Assembly (NCBI GenBank): GCA_031002005.1 | Contig: JARYHS010009186.1 | Span: forward strand, 99,419,992-99,483,991 | Source: Vandiemenella viatica | Taxonomy: Eukaryota > Arthropoda > Insecta > Orthoptera > Morabidae | Direction of reading: 5' to 3' | DNA length: 64,000 bases | Part shown: positions 1 to 10,345 of the stretch, piece by piece | Layout of the letters: the number at the start of each line of letters is the position of its first letter | How positions within the stretch are numbered: the first letter of the stretch is position 1 | Made by a program: the position numbers and the translations under genes | The notes under the pieces: model-generated | The model's database searches: none | Told to the model about the DNA's origin: nothing | Seen by the model: only the letters and a program-made list of their open reading frames with translations

Positions 1-620
1 TTGGCTAATTTTTTTTTTAAATGTTCGTAGTAGTCCAAATAAGGTTTTTAGAGAAAGAAAAATTGGGAAAGTTTCCCGGAAAATTGGAAAATTTGGGAAA
101 AAACTGAAAGTAATTTTTTCTATCGTCCACTTTAGCAATTTTTTTATATGTTCATAGTAATCAGAAAAAGTTTTTACAGAAAAAAAACCTGGTAAAGTTA
201 TCCGGAAAAATTGGAAAATTCGAGAAAAAGTGAAAGTTCTTTTTTTCTATGGAGCGAGTTTCTTATTTTTTTAAAATGTTCATAAAGTCCGAATAAGGTT
301 TTTATAGAAAGAAAAATTGAAAAAGTTGCCAAAAAAATTGGAATTTTTTTCTATGGGCTGATAAGGCTAATTTTTTTTTAAAAAAATGTTCGTAATAATC
401 CGAATATGTTTTTAGAGAAACAAAAATTGGAATTTTTTCCCGGAAAATTCGAGAAAAACTAAAAGGGCTTTCTTTCTATGGATCAATATGGCTAATTATT
501 TTAAAAAAAGTTCGTAATAGTCTGAATAAAGTTTTTAAAGAAAGAAAAATTGGAAAAGGTGTCCGGAAAATTGAAAAATTCTGGTTAAACTGAAAATGCT
601 TTTCTGTGTTGGATTGTTTT
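1..620. repeat. AT-rich tandem repeat, about 5 copies of a ~105-125 bp unit
   Basis: Five successive blocks start near 4, 133, 251, 364 and 488. Each runs through the same order: a T-rich start, then a variant of atgttcgtagtagtccaaat, then a gtttttagagaaagaaaaat-like stretch, then a cccggaaaattggaaaatt-like stretch, then tttctatgg. Copies are diverged by substitutions and small indels, so this is an old satellite-like array. Its left edge is outside the window. No coding potential is visible. Confidence 0.85.
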
Positions 621-1009
621 TTTTTTGTTTTTTGTTTTTTTTTTCTTTTTCCAAACTCAAGAGTGTAACTCATGATTCGAACGATGGATAAGCGTATTCC
701 TTTTTGTTTTGTTCCATATGCTCCCGAGATGGAAATAATTATATGTTTTCTTTTGAAATGAAACTGGAAGGTCGGAGAGAAATCTCGACAACCTAAATTA
801 AAATTACCTGTGTTTTTATTTTGTGTTGTTTCGCGGTTTAACTAATGTAGTTATCTTATTTTAATTATTATTATTTGCAGAAAAACGCCCTAAGACTCAG
901 CAAAATACTCAGAAGTGTTTGTTTGCTTTCCTATATGCCCATAATTCCTTCATACACTTGCTGTGGGTGACTTTGCAATCATTCGATCATGTTGTTCCAA
1001 GTCTTTTCT

Positions 1010-1960
1010 TTAGTCTTTCCTCCGCTTGTGAATTTTGAATTTAAATGTATTTCTGTTTTCGATACCTTTTGGAGCGATTCCTGCTAACCTTAGGTCTTTC
1101 TTGATTTCGCCAATCCATTTTATTGTATCTGATATTGCTTTTCTTCCGTTATCATGGAATACCACTATTTGTATTGACAGTCTGTTAGGGTTCATTCTTT
1201 TGATGTGTCCATAAAATTTTAGTCTGCGTTTTCGAATATCACTGTGTATACCTGCATATTACAAGATTTCCTGGATACTTTTGAGCCTGTATTGGCTTTC
1301 TATGAGTTTTGTGCCTAAAATTTTCCTTAAATTTTGTGTTCTTTTTTCTCAATGTTTTCTATATCTTCTTTTCCTATTAAAAATAAGTTTTTTCCGATTC
1401 ATAGAGGCATTCTGGTTTAATAACTGTATGTCTCAGTTTTGTGTGCTTGGAGATAGTTTTTTTGTTGCAGATGTTTTGTGTTAGGCGATAGTTATTTCCA
1501 TCTTTTGGCATCTAATTTCATTATCTTTTGCTTCGGTTCGATTCTCTTGGATTGTTTCGCCAAGATACTTGAAGTATGGGGCTCTTTTGATTTTTCCATT
1601 TTTTGTCTCCACGTATTATGGCTGTTTTTTTTTAATTATTATTGCGGTCATAAATTCTGTTTTCTCAAATGAAACCTGTAGACCAACTTTCTTGGCTATT
1701 TTTTTTATTTTTTATTATGAGTTCGATCTGACTTTGGGCTATTTCGAAGTCTCGGGTTAAGATTGCTAAGTCGTCTGCAAATGGTAGGCAATCTATCTTT
1801 AATTTTCCTCTGCCTAATAGAATTGACTGGTCAATTCCAAGGATTCAGTTTTGTTTCCGCCATTCCTGTAACACTTTATCGAGGACGCAGTTGTACAGTA
1901 ACGGAAACAGTCAATCTCCTTGTCTTACTCCTGTTTTAATAATGAAGGGTTGTAATATTT
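1010..1960 (-). pseudogene. LINE reverse transcriptase, catalytic to C-terminal part (broken)
   Basis: On the minus strand this stretch reads TGVRQGD with a stop just after, then LLYNCVLDKVLQEW, then the RT catalytic block LPFADDLAILTR, then several frames ending in MNPNRLSIQI and the basic tail NRNTFKFKIHKRRKD. The FADD box is intact but stops and frameshifts separate the blocks. It is the downstream half of the LINE whose upstream half lies at 3676-5270. It is closely similar to the tail translated on the plus strand at 25560-25790. Confidence 0.8.
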
Positions 1961-2036
1961 CCTCCAATAATTTTATTTTGGATTTTGTATCGGTTTGTTT
2001 TTGTTTTATTAAATCAAGAGTTTTGGGAGATAAGTC

Positions 2037-3669
2037 AGCCGATCAAATTACCATCCTGTTTCATTACTAACAGCCTTCTGCAAAGTTTTCGAAAAATCAA
2101 TGTAAAATAGAGTTTATGAAGACCTTAAAATTAATAATATTCTAACTAAATCGCAATTTGGTTTTCAATAAAGTCATTCAATAGAACAAGCTATATTTGC
2201 ATTCACTGACAATATTTTAGAAGGAATAAATGATAAATTAATTCTTGTGGGAATTTTTTTGACTTATCTAAGGCATTTGACTGTGTAGATCATTAAAATT
2301 CTGATACAGAAATTAAAGTATTATGGAATAGGTGACATTGTTAACAGTTCGTACCATCTGAATAGAAAACAGAAAGTGTCAATGGAGAATTTTAAGGCTG
2401 CCTTAAGTGGTCCACTATTTTATGAGTGGGAATTAATCAGATGTGGAGTACTTCAGGGTTCTATATTGGGCCCACTATTGTTTTTAATATATATAAATGA
2501 TCTACCCTGTGTTTCATCTAAAACCTCAAAATTTGTCCCATTTGCAGCTGACACAAAGATAGGAATTGAAAATATTCCAGAGATATCTACAGAATATATT
2601 TCAAAAAAAGTCTTTAAATTTATTAATAAATGATTTACAGCTAATGGCTTGTGTTTAAAACTCAGCATATGCAATTCAGTACATCACACATATTAACACC
2701 TGATATAGACATAAAATTTAGAGGCCAGTCCATTCAAGAGGTAGGGTGCGTGAAATTTCTAGGTTTGCATTTTGATCATAATTTAAATTGGAAAGTACAT
2801 GTTTCCGACTTACCAAAACGATGGGGTGCAGCCACATTTACAATTCGTACAATTTCAGCTGTAGGTGATCTCCGTATGAGGCAGCTAATTTATTTTGCTT
2901 ATTTTCACTCCTTATTGTCATATGGAATAGTATTCTGGGGTAAATTCGTACCTATAGAGATAAAGTGTTCAAATCCCAAATGCGAGTATTAAGAATTATG
3001 TGTGGGGTTGACAATAGAACTTCATGTAGAGAGCTGTTAAAGAAGTTAGGGATTTTAACATTGGTGGCTGAGTATATAAACACATTAACGTCCTTTGTAG
3101 TTACAGATTATACTGTGTTTGAAAAAAATAGAAAAATTCACAATTATGGCTCTAGAAGTAAAAATTATCTTCACAAGGATTACAATTCGTTGTCATTTGT
3201 TCAAAAAGGGGTCAGATATTCAGGGATACATATCTTCAATAAGCTCCCAACACATATTAAATGTCCAGTGGATGATAAGAATATATTCATGAAAAAATTG
3301 AAAGAATTTTTAATTTACTTTTTCTCTGTCGAAAAACTTATTTCGAAGGTATCTACAAAAATAAACTGCCAGTAGTTTGAGTAAATGTAGTTGACATAAT
3401 TAATGTACCATGTATGCTATGACTGTACATCATCTGGTGTCTGTTTTATTATGTACCATTTATGATATGACTGTACATCTTCTGGTGTATGTATTACTGT
3501 ACTTTGTTATGCAAGTGTTTATCTGTAAATTGACAACTTTCCACATCCCACACAGCCAGTCTCTTATACTGGGATTAATGAAAATCTGTAAATTTACAAC
3601 TTTCCACATCCCACAGACCAAGTCTCTTATATTGGGATCAATAGAAAATGAATCTATTGTATTGTATTG
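2037..3669 (+). mobile_element. 5'-truncated jockey/CR1-like LINE nested in the minus-strand LINE
   Basis: The sequence taagtc occurs at 2031-2036 and 3670-3675 on either side, as expected for a short target-site duplication. Plus-strand RT motifs appear in order: NYHPVSLLTAFCKVFEKSM at 2046, a frameshifted DLSKAFDCVDH near 2270, GVLQGSILGPLLFLIYINDL at about 2446, FAADTKI (a changed FADD) near 2540, then ILRIMCG-type and FNKLP C-terminal blocks to 3375. The 3' end has a ~60-bp tandem duplication (about 3530-3650) and an attgt pentamer tail at 3655-3670. The changed catalytic box and the stops make it inactive. Confidence 0.85.
2376..3375 (+). pseudogene. LINE RT fragments (finger/palm to C-terminus)
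   Basis: Three overlapping open stretches (2376-2633, 2651-2992, 2965-3375) together follow a LINE RT from the GVLQGSILGPLL block to the C-terminal GIHIFNKLP block. The catalytic YADD/FADD-type motif reads FAADTK, so the first catalytic aspartate is replaced by alanine. At least two frame changes separate the pieces. It belongs to the nested plus-strand element. Confidence 0.8.
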
Positions 3670-3675
3670 TAAGTC

Positions 3676-5270
3676 TTTCTTTCAGTATTTGGAATAATGA
3701 CTCACGATCAACTGAGTCATATGCTTTTTTTTAAAAAATCGACAAATGTGCAAACTAAACTGTTGCTACAAATTCTTTGATGCTTGATGTTTTAGGTTGA
3801 GGATTTGTGATGTGTAAGATTTACCACGTCTAAATCCTTCCTGCTTGATATTCTCCGATCCTTGGTTCTAGTAGTTGTTGAGCCCTATCGAGGAGAGACT
3901 CGGAGAAAATTTCATATGGCACTGACTGTTGGGAGATTCCCCTGTAATTATTAACATTTTCTGTGTCTCCCTTTTTGTGTATAGGGTGGATTAACGTATT
4001 TTTTCAATATTTCTGAAATTTGTTCTTTTTGCCAAATTTCTTTCATAATTTTTGTGGTCTCTTTTATAGTTTTTGGTGCTGCTGAAGTTAGAAGCTCTGC
4101 GGTGATTTCACCATCTCTTTTATTTGTTTTTGAGTCTTTTGATTTTGACAATTTAATTTTCATCTGGTTGTAATGAATTTGTATTTTTTTCTTTAGGTTC
4201 TTGTGGTGTGAATCGTTGTGTTGGTTCGGGACAATTTAAGAGCTTTCTAAAATACTCTGGGAACACTGTACAGTTTTCCTTATTATTTAATGCCAGTTGT
4301 CCATCCTCTTTTTTGTGGTTGATATACCGTGAGTTTTGTTTTGAAGGTTTTTGTAGAAATTGCGTGTGTTGTTTTTCTGAAAGTACTTCTCAATTTTGCT
4401 CTTTCCTACTCTTTAGGTATTCTTTGTGGTTCTCATCTGTTGCAATAGATGTAAATTTGAAGTCATCTTTTGATTGCTTGGTCACAATGCTCGTTCCACC
4501 AACGGTGTTTTCTGCATTTTTGCTGTGGGATTAGTTTTTGTGCTGTGTCAATCAGATTGGTTTTGAGTTATTGCCAATTTTCTGATTTCTTACTCTCCAG
4601 TTCTTCTGCAAATGAAAGATGAATTTTGTTTGCATCGAATTTGTGGTTTCATTTTAAGAACCTTTGAGGTCTCAACGCTAATTCTTGTCAAATAATGGTC
4701 ATAATCTATGTTCCCCTTCTAACTTGAACCTTAAAATTTTCCCTGTGGTTTGTATATGAGATGGTTACATGCTCTATATGGAACTCACCTAAGAGTGAGT
4801 TTGGTGCTCGTCAAGTCATCTGATTTGATGGTTTCATTTTAAAATTTGTTGAAATGATTTTGAGATTGAATCAACTGCATTGTCCAACTAACCTCCGCCG
4901 GCCCGCTTTGGTTGGCCCATTTATGAGCCGGATATTTTCAAATTGATTTTCTGTATATTCTTTCTCTTCATCGCTGTGCGTTAGAGTCACCTACTAAGAT
5001 GTTGATGGGGTGTAGGATGTTATATATCGTTTCCCAGCATTTATCTACCTTTCTGCAATCTGTTTTATTATCCTTGTTCATTGGCATGTGCGCATTGTTT
5101 AGTGCGTATGTTTTATTTGCACGATTGAAGGAGATTGTCAGTAGTCTGTTATTTATGGATTTCACATTTGTTACCGAGTTCAGTATGTTTTTGTTAATTG
5201 CTGAAGCGTCTCCTAAATGTGAGATGCTTTTCAGGATTTTTATTCCATTGATATTAATTTAGAACATCTT
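3676..5270 (-). pseudogene. LINE endonuclease and N-terminal RT (upstream half of the split element)
   Basis: On the minus strand, residues such as MPMNKDNKTD and WETIYNILHPINILVGDSNAQ (5165-4968) fit an apurinic-type endonuclease with a GDxNA core. The second EN half is at about 4900-4690. An interdomain stretch contains RKHRWWNEHCDQAIKR near 4500. RT begins at 4163-3951 (IMKEIWQKEQISE), then FVCTFVDF and LIVSHYSKY to the break at 3676. Frames change several times. The ORF continues across the nested insertion to 2030. Confidence 0.75.
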
Positions 5271-5626
5271 CTTCTTCTCGTGTCGATGACAGCATCAAAT
5301 ATGAGGTAGTATTTCCGCCAATGAGATGGTTTCGTCAGTAGCTGATTAGAGGTCAAATTGGGATACTTTCAATCCGATTTGTGAACATAACAAAAGATGT
5401 ACCATAGTTTCTCTCTCTTTGCGTACGAACATGTAGTATCTGGCTGTTCTCTCAAGTATCCGCATGAAGCAAGAGCATCTTTGGAATGGCAACTTCAACT
5501 CGAAACCTATATATTGACTTCCATTTGGGCCATTATTGTTCAGACCTAGGGTGGTAGACCCCCTATTGGCTCTCTGCTGTAATTGATTACTCCTGTTTGA
5601 TAATATCGAACAAGGTATTACCTCAA
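5271..5626. other. Unassigned stretch
   Basis: It lies between the LINE 5' end and the Helitron remnant. I see no ORF with recognisable motifs, no terminal repeats and no RNA gene here. Confidence 0.5.
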
Positions 5627-6143
5627 TTAGACATGACAGCGTCCAAACGTCCGATCCATGACATATTTAGTCAAGAGTTGAAACACGAAAAATAATATTA
5701 TTGTGACGCACTGAGAGAATCAGTTCCAAAGAATGTTCCACTATTGAATGGACAGCAAAAATATGCTCATGAAAGTTGTGAACGATGGAACCAGAGATTT
5801 TCTTCTTGGACGCTCTTGGTAGAACTGGAAAAACTGTTTTGATCTCATTAATTTTGGTAATGATTTGCTCGCAGAATGAAATAAGTAATTGCAGCTATTG
5901 TTGGAAGGCGATCAAACTGTTCATTCAGCATTGAAGTTGCCGCCGAATATACAAATCAATGAAACTCCAACATGTAACTTTTCAAATAACTATGGGATGG
6001 CCAAAGTTCTTCAGCAATCAAAACTGATCGTTTGGGATGAATGTAGGATGACATATAAAAAGTCTTTGGATGCATTAAACCGAACAATGCAAGATATACG
6101 AAACAATAAAAACCGATTTGGTGGTACGATGATCGAAATGTAA
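5627..6143 (+). pseudogene. Helitron (Pif1-like helicase) remnant
   Basis: The stretch at about 5798-5880 reads FFLDALGRTGKTVLISLIL, a Walker A motif (GRTGKT) in the context typical of Helitron helicases. The frame then shifts to 5889-6143: LLEGDQTVHSALKLP, NINETPTCN-like, AKVLQQSKLIVWDEC (Walker B, WDEC), SLDALNRTMQDIRNN and FGGTMI. Everything downstream of helicase motif II is missing, as is the Rep domain. Only about 170 codons of a protein that is normally well over 1000 residues remain. It is a dead fragment. Confidence 0.88.
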
Positions 6144-7199
6144 ATAAAACTCCTTGAGATTCATTAAGATTTCTGGTTTAATGGCAGAAAATAAATCACT
6201 TAATTAACGTGAAATTCTGATTTAATTTGATTGTGGTTTGAATTTTGGAATAAAACCGTATGGTTCCAAGTCGATCACATTCCAGGCACATCGCATATTT
6301 CCAGCATTCAGTGGTGTGCTGCTGATAGAATTCATCTCGCATGCAAAATTTTCCCATTCTCAATATACTCCTCCTCAAATTGAATAACCATGGATAATCG
6401 TTGCTAAATACAGTGATCACTCAAAAACATGTTTTTTTTTTCACATATTAATTTGTTTACACTGTTCAATAGCTTTTCACAAATTCACAAAACGATCACA
6501 AAAAAATTGATTGAAATTTGGACAGGACAACGTCTGTCGTGTCAACTGGTGTATTAATAAATCAGTACTACATATTATTCCTGATGTGAAATTATTTATT
6601 CTTTCATAACAATCTGTAACATAATTTATTTAGTATCTCGATATTCAATACATTCATCTGTGTCACAATAATAGGCTAAGAGTGTGTCTCTTTTTTTATT
6701 TCTCCAACCATGGACCATATTTACGAGAGAAGTAAAATAATCAGATTGGTCTCTTAAAGAGAAACAACTCACCATATTAACAGTAATGAACTCATCATTT
6801 CGACATCTGTATATGCGGCGCACTTCTGTAATCTTACAAATAGTAACAAATACATAGCGAAATTATGTATAAATCTGGAGTTATGTTTAGCAGTTAGTAA
6901 ATGGTTTCTTATTGCTATAAAATTTCATTTGTTCTCACATTAGTTAAACAAATTAATTAATTGCAATTTTATTGCGAGGTATATGAAAGGGGTGTTGATG
7001 TATTAAAAAAAAGGCTCGATTCAGGGATTTTCAGGGAACGAGAAATAAATCAAACGGCCAATCTTGGAATTTGAATTATCTGATCAGTAAGGAATAATTC
7101 AAGTTCTTAATTTAAATCTTTGAATCCGATGTACAGTTAATCAGGAAATAATAGTTCAATCATTGTTGGTGCTTAAAATTCATCAAACTGCTTGTACTT
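6144..7199. other. AT-rich stretch without recognisable genes
   Basis: Only short ORFs occur, none with motifs I recognise. No terminal repeats were found. Confidence 0.5.
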
Positions 7200-8200
7200 G
7201 ACTCCCCTGTACCAATGTTTACAAGGGCAGCCAACCTCGGATCGTGTTCCCAGGCTCCGAAGTTTGTTGAAATCTACTCTCCCTCCACCCTTCCAGTTCT
7301 CCCTTAAAGGCTCCGTGTCATATCCGGCGACTTCTGCAAATGAACTACAAACGCAATAAAAACCTTTGCTGCCGCGTTTAAGAATATTGGGAATAAATAA
7401 GGCTCGAGGGAGACAAGAGACTGCTAGGCAAGAAAACTGTTGGAGGAGACGAGCCCCCTTGTGTACGCTGATGGAAACTTTGAGTTCCAGATGTCAGCAC
7501 TCTACAAGTGGCGGGCGGAGTGGTCGAGGGCCAGAAAGTAATCGAAGGGCCCGCCCTTCCCTTCCCTTCTGTAGCAGCAGCATCTAGCCGGCTCGTCTGG
7601 CCCACTGCACTTATTGAATCTCGCCCTGTTTGCCGTGCGAGTTCCTCTTTTCGCCAGTGTTTGTAACTACTTTAATCAAAGCCCAACTCGAGCCGCGTGT
7701 ATTTTTCATCTACCACGTTTATTAACTTCTTCATCTTTTATTCGGTAGAAAATTGGACCCCGGCCAAGGAGAAAGTAAATACAACAAGAAGTCGATATAT
7801 CACGGAACAAAACGTGGAGTTTTGCTGGCGGGCGGGGGTGGAGAGTTTGCCGGCCGGGCTTATTGGCAGAGCCCAGCCTCGGCGTTTAGTGGCCGACCGG
7901 ATTAATAAAGCGGGAAGGAAGGCGGCGGCGTGGCCCGCCCCCGGCCTGCCCCCGCCGCCCCCGCGCCGCGCCGCCCCCGCGCCGCGCCGCCCCCGCCTCT
8001 CCTAATGAAGACGGTGTAGCGGACCGCGGAGTAAATAAGGACAGCCACCGCTGTGCCACGCACGCCGATTGCTTCCGTCCGCCTGGACGGCAAATATTTG
8101 AATTGTATCCGGCAACAAGAGGTAGCCTTATTAAACGAAAATAGAGCCGCCGTCACTGCGGTCAGCGGCGCAGCCAATGAATAAACTGTTGTGAATTACC
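7200..8200. promoter_or_regulatory. CpG-rich island, candidate regulatory or conserved noncoding DNA
   Basis: GC content and CpG density rise sharply, especially at 7840-8010 and 8030-8180, in an otherwise AT-rich window. A C/G tract with repeated cgccgcgccgccccc-like units lies at 7920-8000. AT-core motifs of the homeodomain type (attaataaag, cctaatgaag, ttattaaac, aatgaataaa) are interspersed. ORFs on both strands here are low-complexity (Pro, Arg, Ala) and look like composition artefacts. Terminal repeats are absent. Promoter, enhancer or unmethylated island is inference. A 5' exon of a host gene is possible but not supported by an ORF. Confidence 0.45.
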
Positions 8201-8893
8201 ATCAAAGTAGTCAGCTTTTATGGACCGCTATACGTTGCCTCAAGACCTCCATACACTGAATTACATCTCAATAAAAGGGCATATTTTCTGTCATCAATTC
8301 CAATAGTTGTTTAATCCAACCCTCTCCTACTGTTATCTTCATCTCAACATGGCAGTTAGAATCATCTGTATCGTATATTCTACTTTTTGTCTTCTGGCTT
8401 TACACCTCATCAACATAGCGATCTTTATATGTGAGAAATGAGTTGAGCAGTGAACAAGACGGATTCTGAAATAACTTTCTCAGCATTCGCCCGGAGTGGA
8501 TAAGATTTCTTCTTAATTAGTATGAATAGTCAACTGCCGGACTTACCAAGAAAGCTCTTGAAGATCTAATAATTATTAGTACACCCAGACTAAACGGTGA
8601 TGACGGCGTGTTTTTGGGGTGATTTAGTCCCATTTCGTCATCATTCGACACATACGAGCAGTCAGAGTAGACAATTATTGATTAATATAGTTAATTATGT
8701 AACCACCAACAAATTGCTACAAAGTCACAAATCAGAATGCACTGTTCTGATCAAATACCAATGAATTTAATAAACTCCGTTCCGTGAGCCACTTATTTAC
8801 ACTAATATAAGATCTAGCCAAATTTGTTAACACATACTTTAAAATATTACAGCTTCCTTATTGTTAAGCACAAACTCACGTCACGCGAAATTC

Positions 8894-9246
8894 GGGAGCG
8901 TCCATAAACTACACAGCTTAATTTCAGCATCTTGTGAACCCCCCTCCCCCCCACTCTAACCCACTTTTTCCCCTACTGACACCAGAAGAAATTTTGTAGG
9001 TACTGTTTTCTTTTGTCAGGCTATCGTAAATTACATACGGAGATAATTAAACGACGGAAATAAATATTCACTTGCTGTTGTGTGTTCTGTACCATATTTT
9101 AACTGTGATAAATAGTGTAAAAGAAAAGCTACGTGGCTTGCCTCGGGGCTCTCCTCCTCCCCCCCCCCCAACGTAGCCCAGCGGAGCTTTCCAGCGAATA
9201 CCCCCCCTCCCCCCAAGACATAGTCACGTAGTTTATGGACGCTCCC
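8894..9246. mobile_element. Non-autonomous TIR element (MITE-like), ~353 bp
   Basis: The left end gggagcgtccataaactac (8894-8912) is matched in inverted orientation by gtagtttatggacgctccc at 9228-9246. Just inside both ends are C- or G-rich tracts (ccccccctcccccc type) that extend the self-complementarity. No transposase motif is inside. I could not identify a convincing target duplication, so the superfamily is open. Confidence 0.7.
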
Positions 9247-9379
9247 TTATCTACGCGACGTAACTTAACACCCGCCTCGCTGGACCTTCGAACTCCTAAT
9301 AATGCGCCCAGCTGTTGCGGGCCAAAGATATTACAATACAAATTCTTATCTAGTAATCTGGGGAAACCCTGAAATTATA

Positions 9380-10233
9380 CAGGGCGTTCGCCGGAAATCG
9401 CTACCCTCCCAGTCTGTTGCCGTCGGCAACTTGCTCGGTCAGTGGCGCCAGCAGTTTCCGCCACACGGCACCGTGAATCACCGCACTGTTTAACACCTCC
9501 GCTGCCCCAACAGTGCAGTGCAGTGACCCTTACATTGTTAAGAACGGTTTCTTTGCATTGTAGATAGTTTGTGACTTCAGTCTCTTATTAATCAGTGTTG
9601 TGAATAAACGTTTCTTTGCGGTTTGGCTGGTTTGGGGCTTCATACTCTTATTAATCTGTACCGTGTTTGAGTGTGAGTAAAATTATGGTACGTTACAGTT
9701 TGCAACAAAGAATATTTCTCTACTATACATATGTGAAGAAGAAGTCGTTTAAAAAGTGTCGCAGTAAATTTCGTCGCGAATTTCCTGGCGCTTTACTGCC
9801 AGCTAAATCAACAATTCTGCGTCTGGTTAAAAAAGTAAGAGAAACGGGTTCATTTTTTAACAAAAAGAGACTGTCGGTCAACCGTATTCTCACAGAGGAG
9901 AAAATTAACGATATCGCTTTTCGACTAGAACAGTCACCCAAAAAATCATTAAGTCAGTTAGGGCAGCGTGTGTCTCGAAATATGTTCAGAAGATGTGAAA
10001 TGTGCATTACACAAGAGGGTCAACACTTCCAGCATCTTTTATAAGGTAAGCTAATGAATTAAGTCACATTTAAATGCTTAGCACGCAAGTTTATGAAGTT
10101 TATGAAGCGTAATTATTATGAAATAGTCCGCGACCGACGGTCGAACAATGCCGGAAACTGAGCGCTCGCTCGCCGGGAGCAGTTTCTTCCTTGTAGCGCT
10201 AACAGTGGGTTGCGTTTCCCGGCGAACGCCCTG
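9380..10233 (+). mobile_element. Tc1/mariner-like element, deleted, 854 bp
   Basis: Inverted ends cagggcgttcgccggaaatc at 9380 and its imperfect complement ending at 10233 share about 24 of 27 positions. Both ends are bounded by TA (9378-9379 and 10234-10235), as expected for Tc1/mariner integration. The only coding piece is an N-terminal DNA-binding domain (9667-10044). The catalytic domain is missing, so the element cannot move itself. Confidence 0.9.
9667..10044 (+). pseudogene. HTH (DUF4817-type) N-terminal part of a mariner-like transposase
   Basis: The reading frame holds a basic helix-turn-helix region: FKKCRSKFRREFPGALLPAK, STILRLVKKVRETGSFFNKK, ILTEEKINDIAF and LEQSPKKSLSQLGQRVS. 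This order matches the DNA-binding half of insect DUF4817/mariner-type transposases. A better start may be the methionine preceding VRYSLQQRIF at about 9685, inside the listed frame. The frame ends soon after the second HTH, before the first catalytic Asp, and the element's right end follows within 200 bp. It could still bind related inverted repeats if expressed. That is inference. Confidence 0.8.
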
Positions 10234-10299
10234 TATAAAACAGTTTTTTTATTCATTAATATCCGTCTATTAACAACTGTTTTTTATTAATGTTTCTTT

Positions 10300-10345
10300 C
10301 ACCAGACGCGTTTCGCCCTTTTAGAGTGGGGCATCATCAGTGGAG
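10300..10345 (-). ncRNA. Hammerhead ribozyme candidate (Penelope-like element type)
   Basis: On the minus strand the catalytic core is present in order. CCA (stem I) is followed by CTGATGA at 10340-10334, then U and GCCC. After a 10-nt loop come GGGC (stem II, 10318-10315), GAAA, the short self-complementary ACGCGT (stem III, 10311-10306), the cleavage triplet GTC, and TGG pairing with the first CCA. Hammerheads with very short stem III are known from Penelope-like retroelements. No Penelope coding sequence was found beside it, so it may be a solo terminal repeat fragment. Activity is untested. Confidence 0.65.

Larger units (their letters stand above)
860..5270 (-). mobile_element. Non-LTR retrotransposon (endonuclease + RT), minus strand, interrupted by a nested LINE
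   Basis: Read on the minus strand, the order is that of a LINE ORF2. The endonuclease part at 5165-4600 contains INILVGDSNAQ and, further on, STNFKMKPS and LGEFHIEHVTISYTN. The RT start follows at 4163-3951 (GEITAELLTSAAPKTIKE). After a break at 3675-2031 come IIKTGVRQGD near 1930, FADDLAILTR at about 1790-1750 and the C-terminal tail (MNPNRLSIQI) at 1195-1010. The 3' end near 860 is followed by an (AAT)n-like tail. Stops and frameshifts are scattered throughout, so the copy is dead. The same family's 3' tail recurs at 25080-25960 and 49409-49650. I did not fix the clade; RTE-like is possible. Confidence 0.85.

Noticed and set aside
7902..8177. Pro/Arg/Ala-rich ORFs in the CpG island
   Set aside because: Low-complexity frames on both strands explained by GC composition; no motif.
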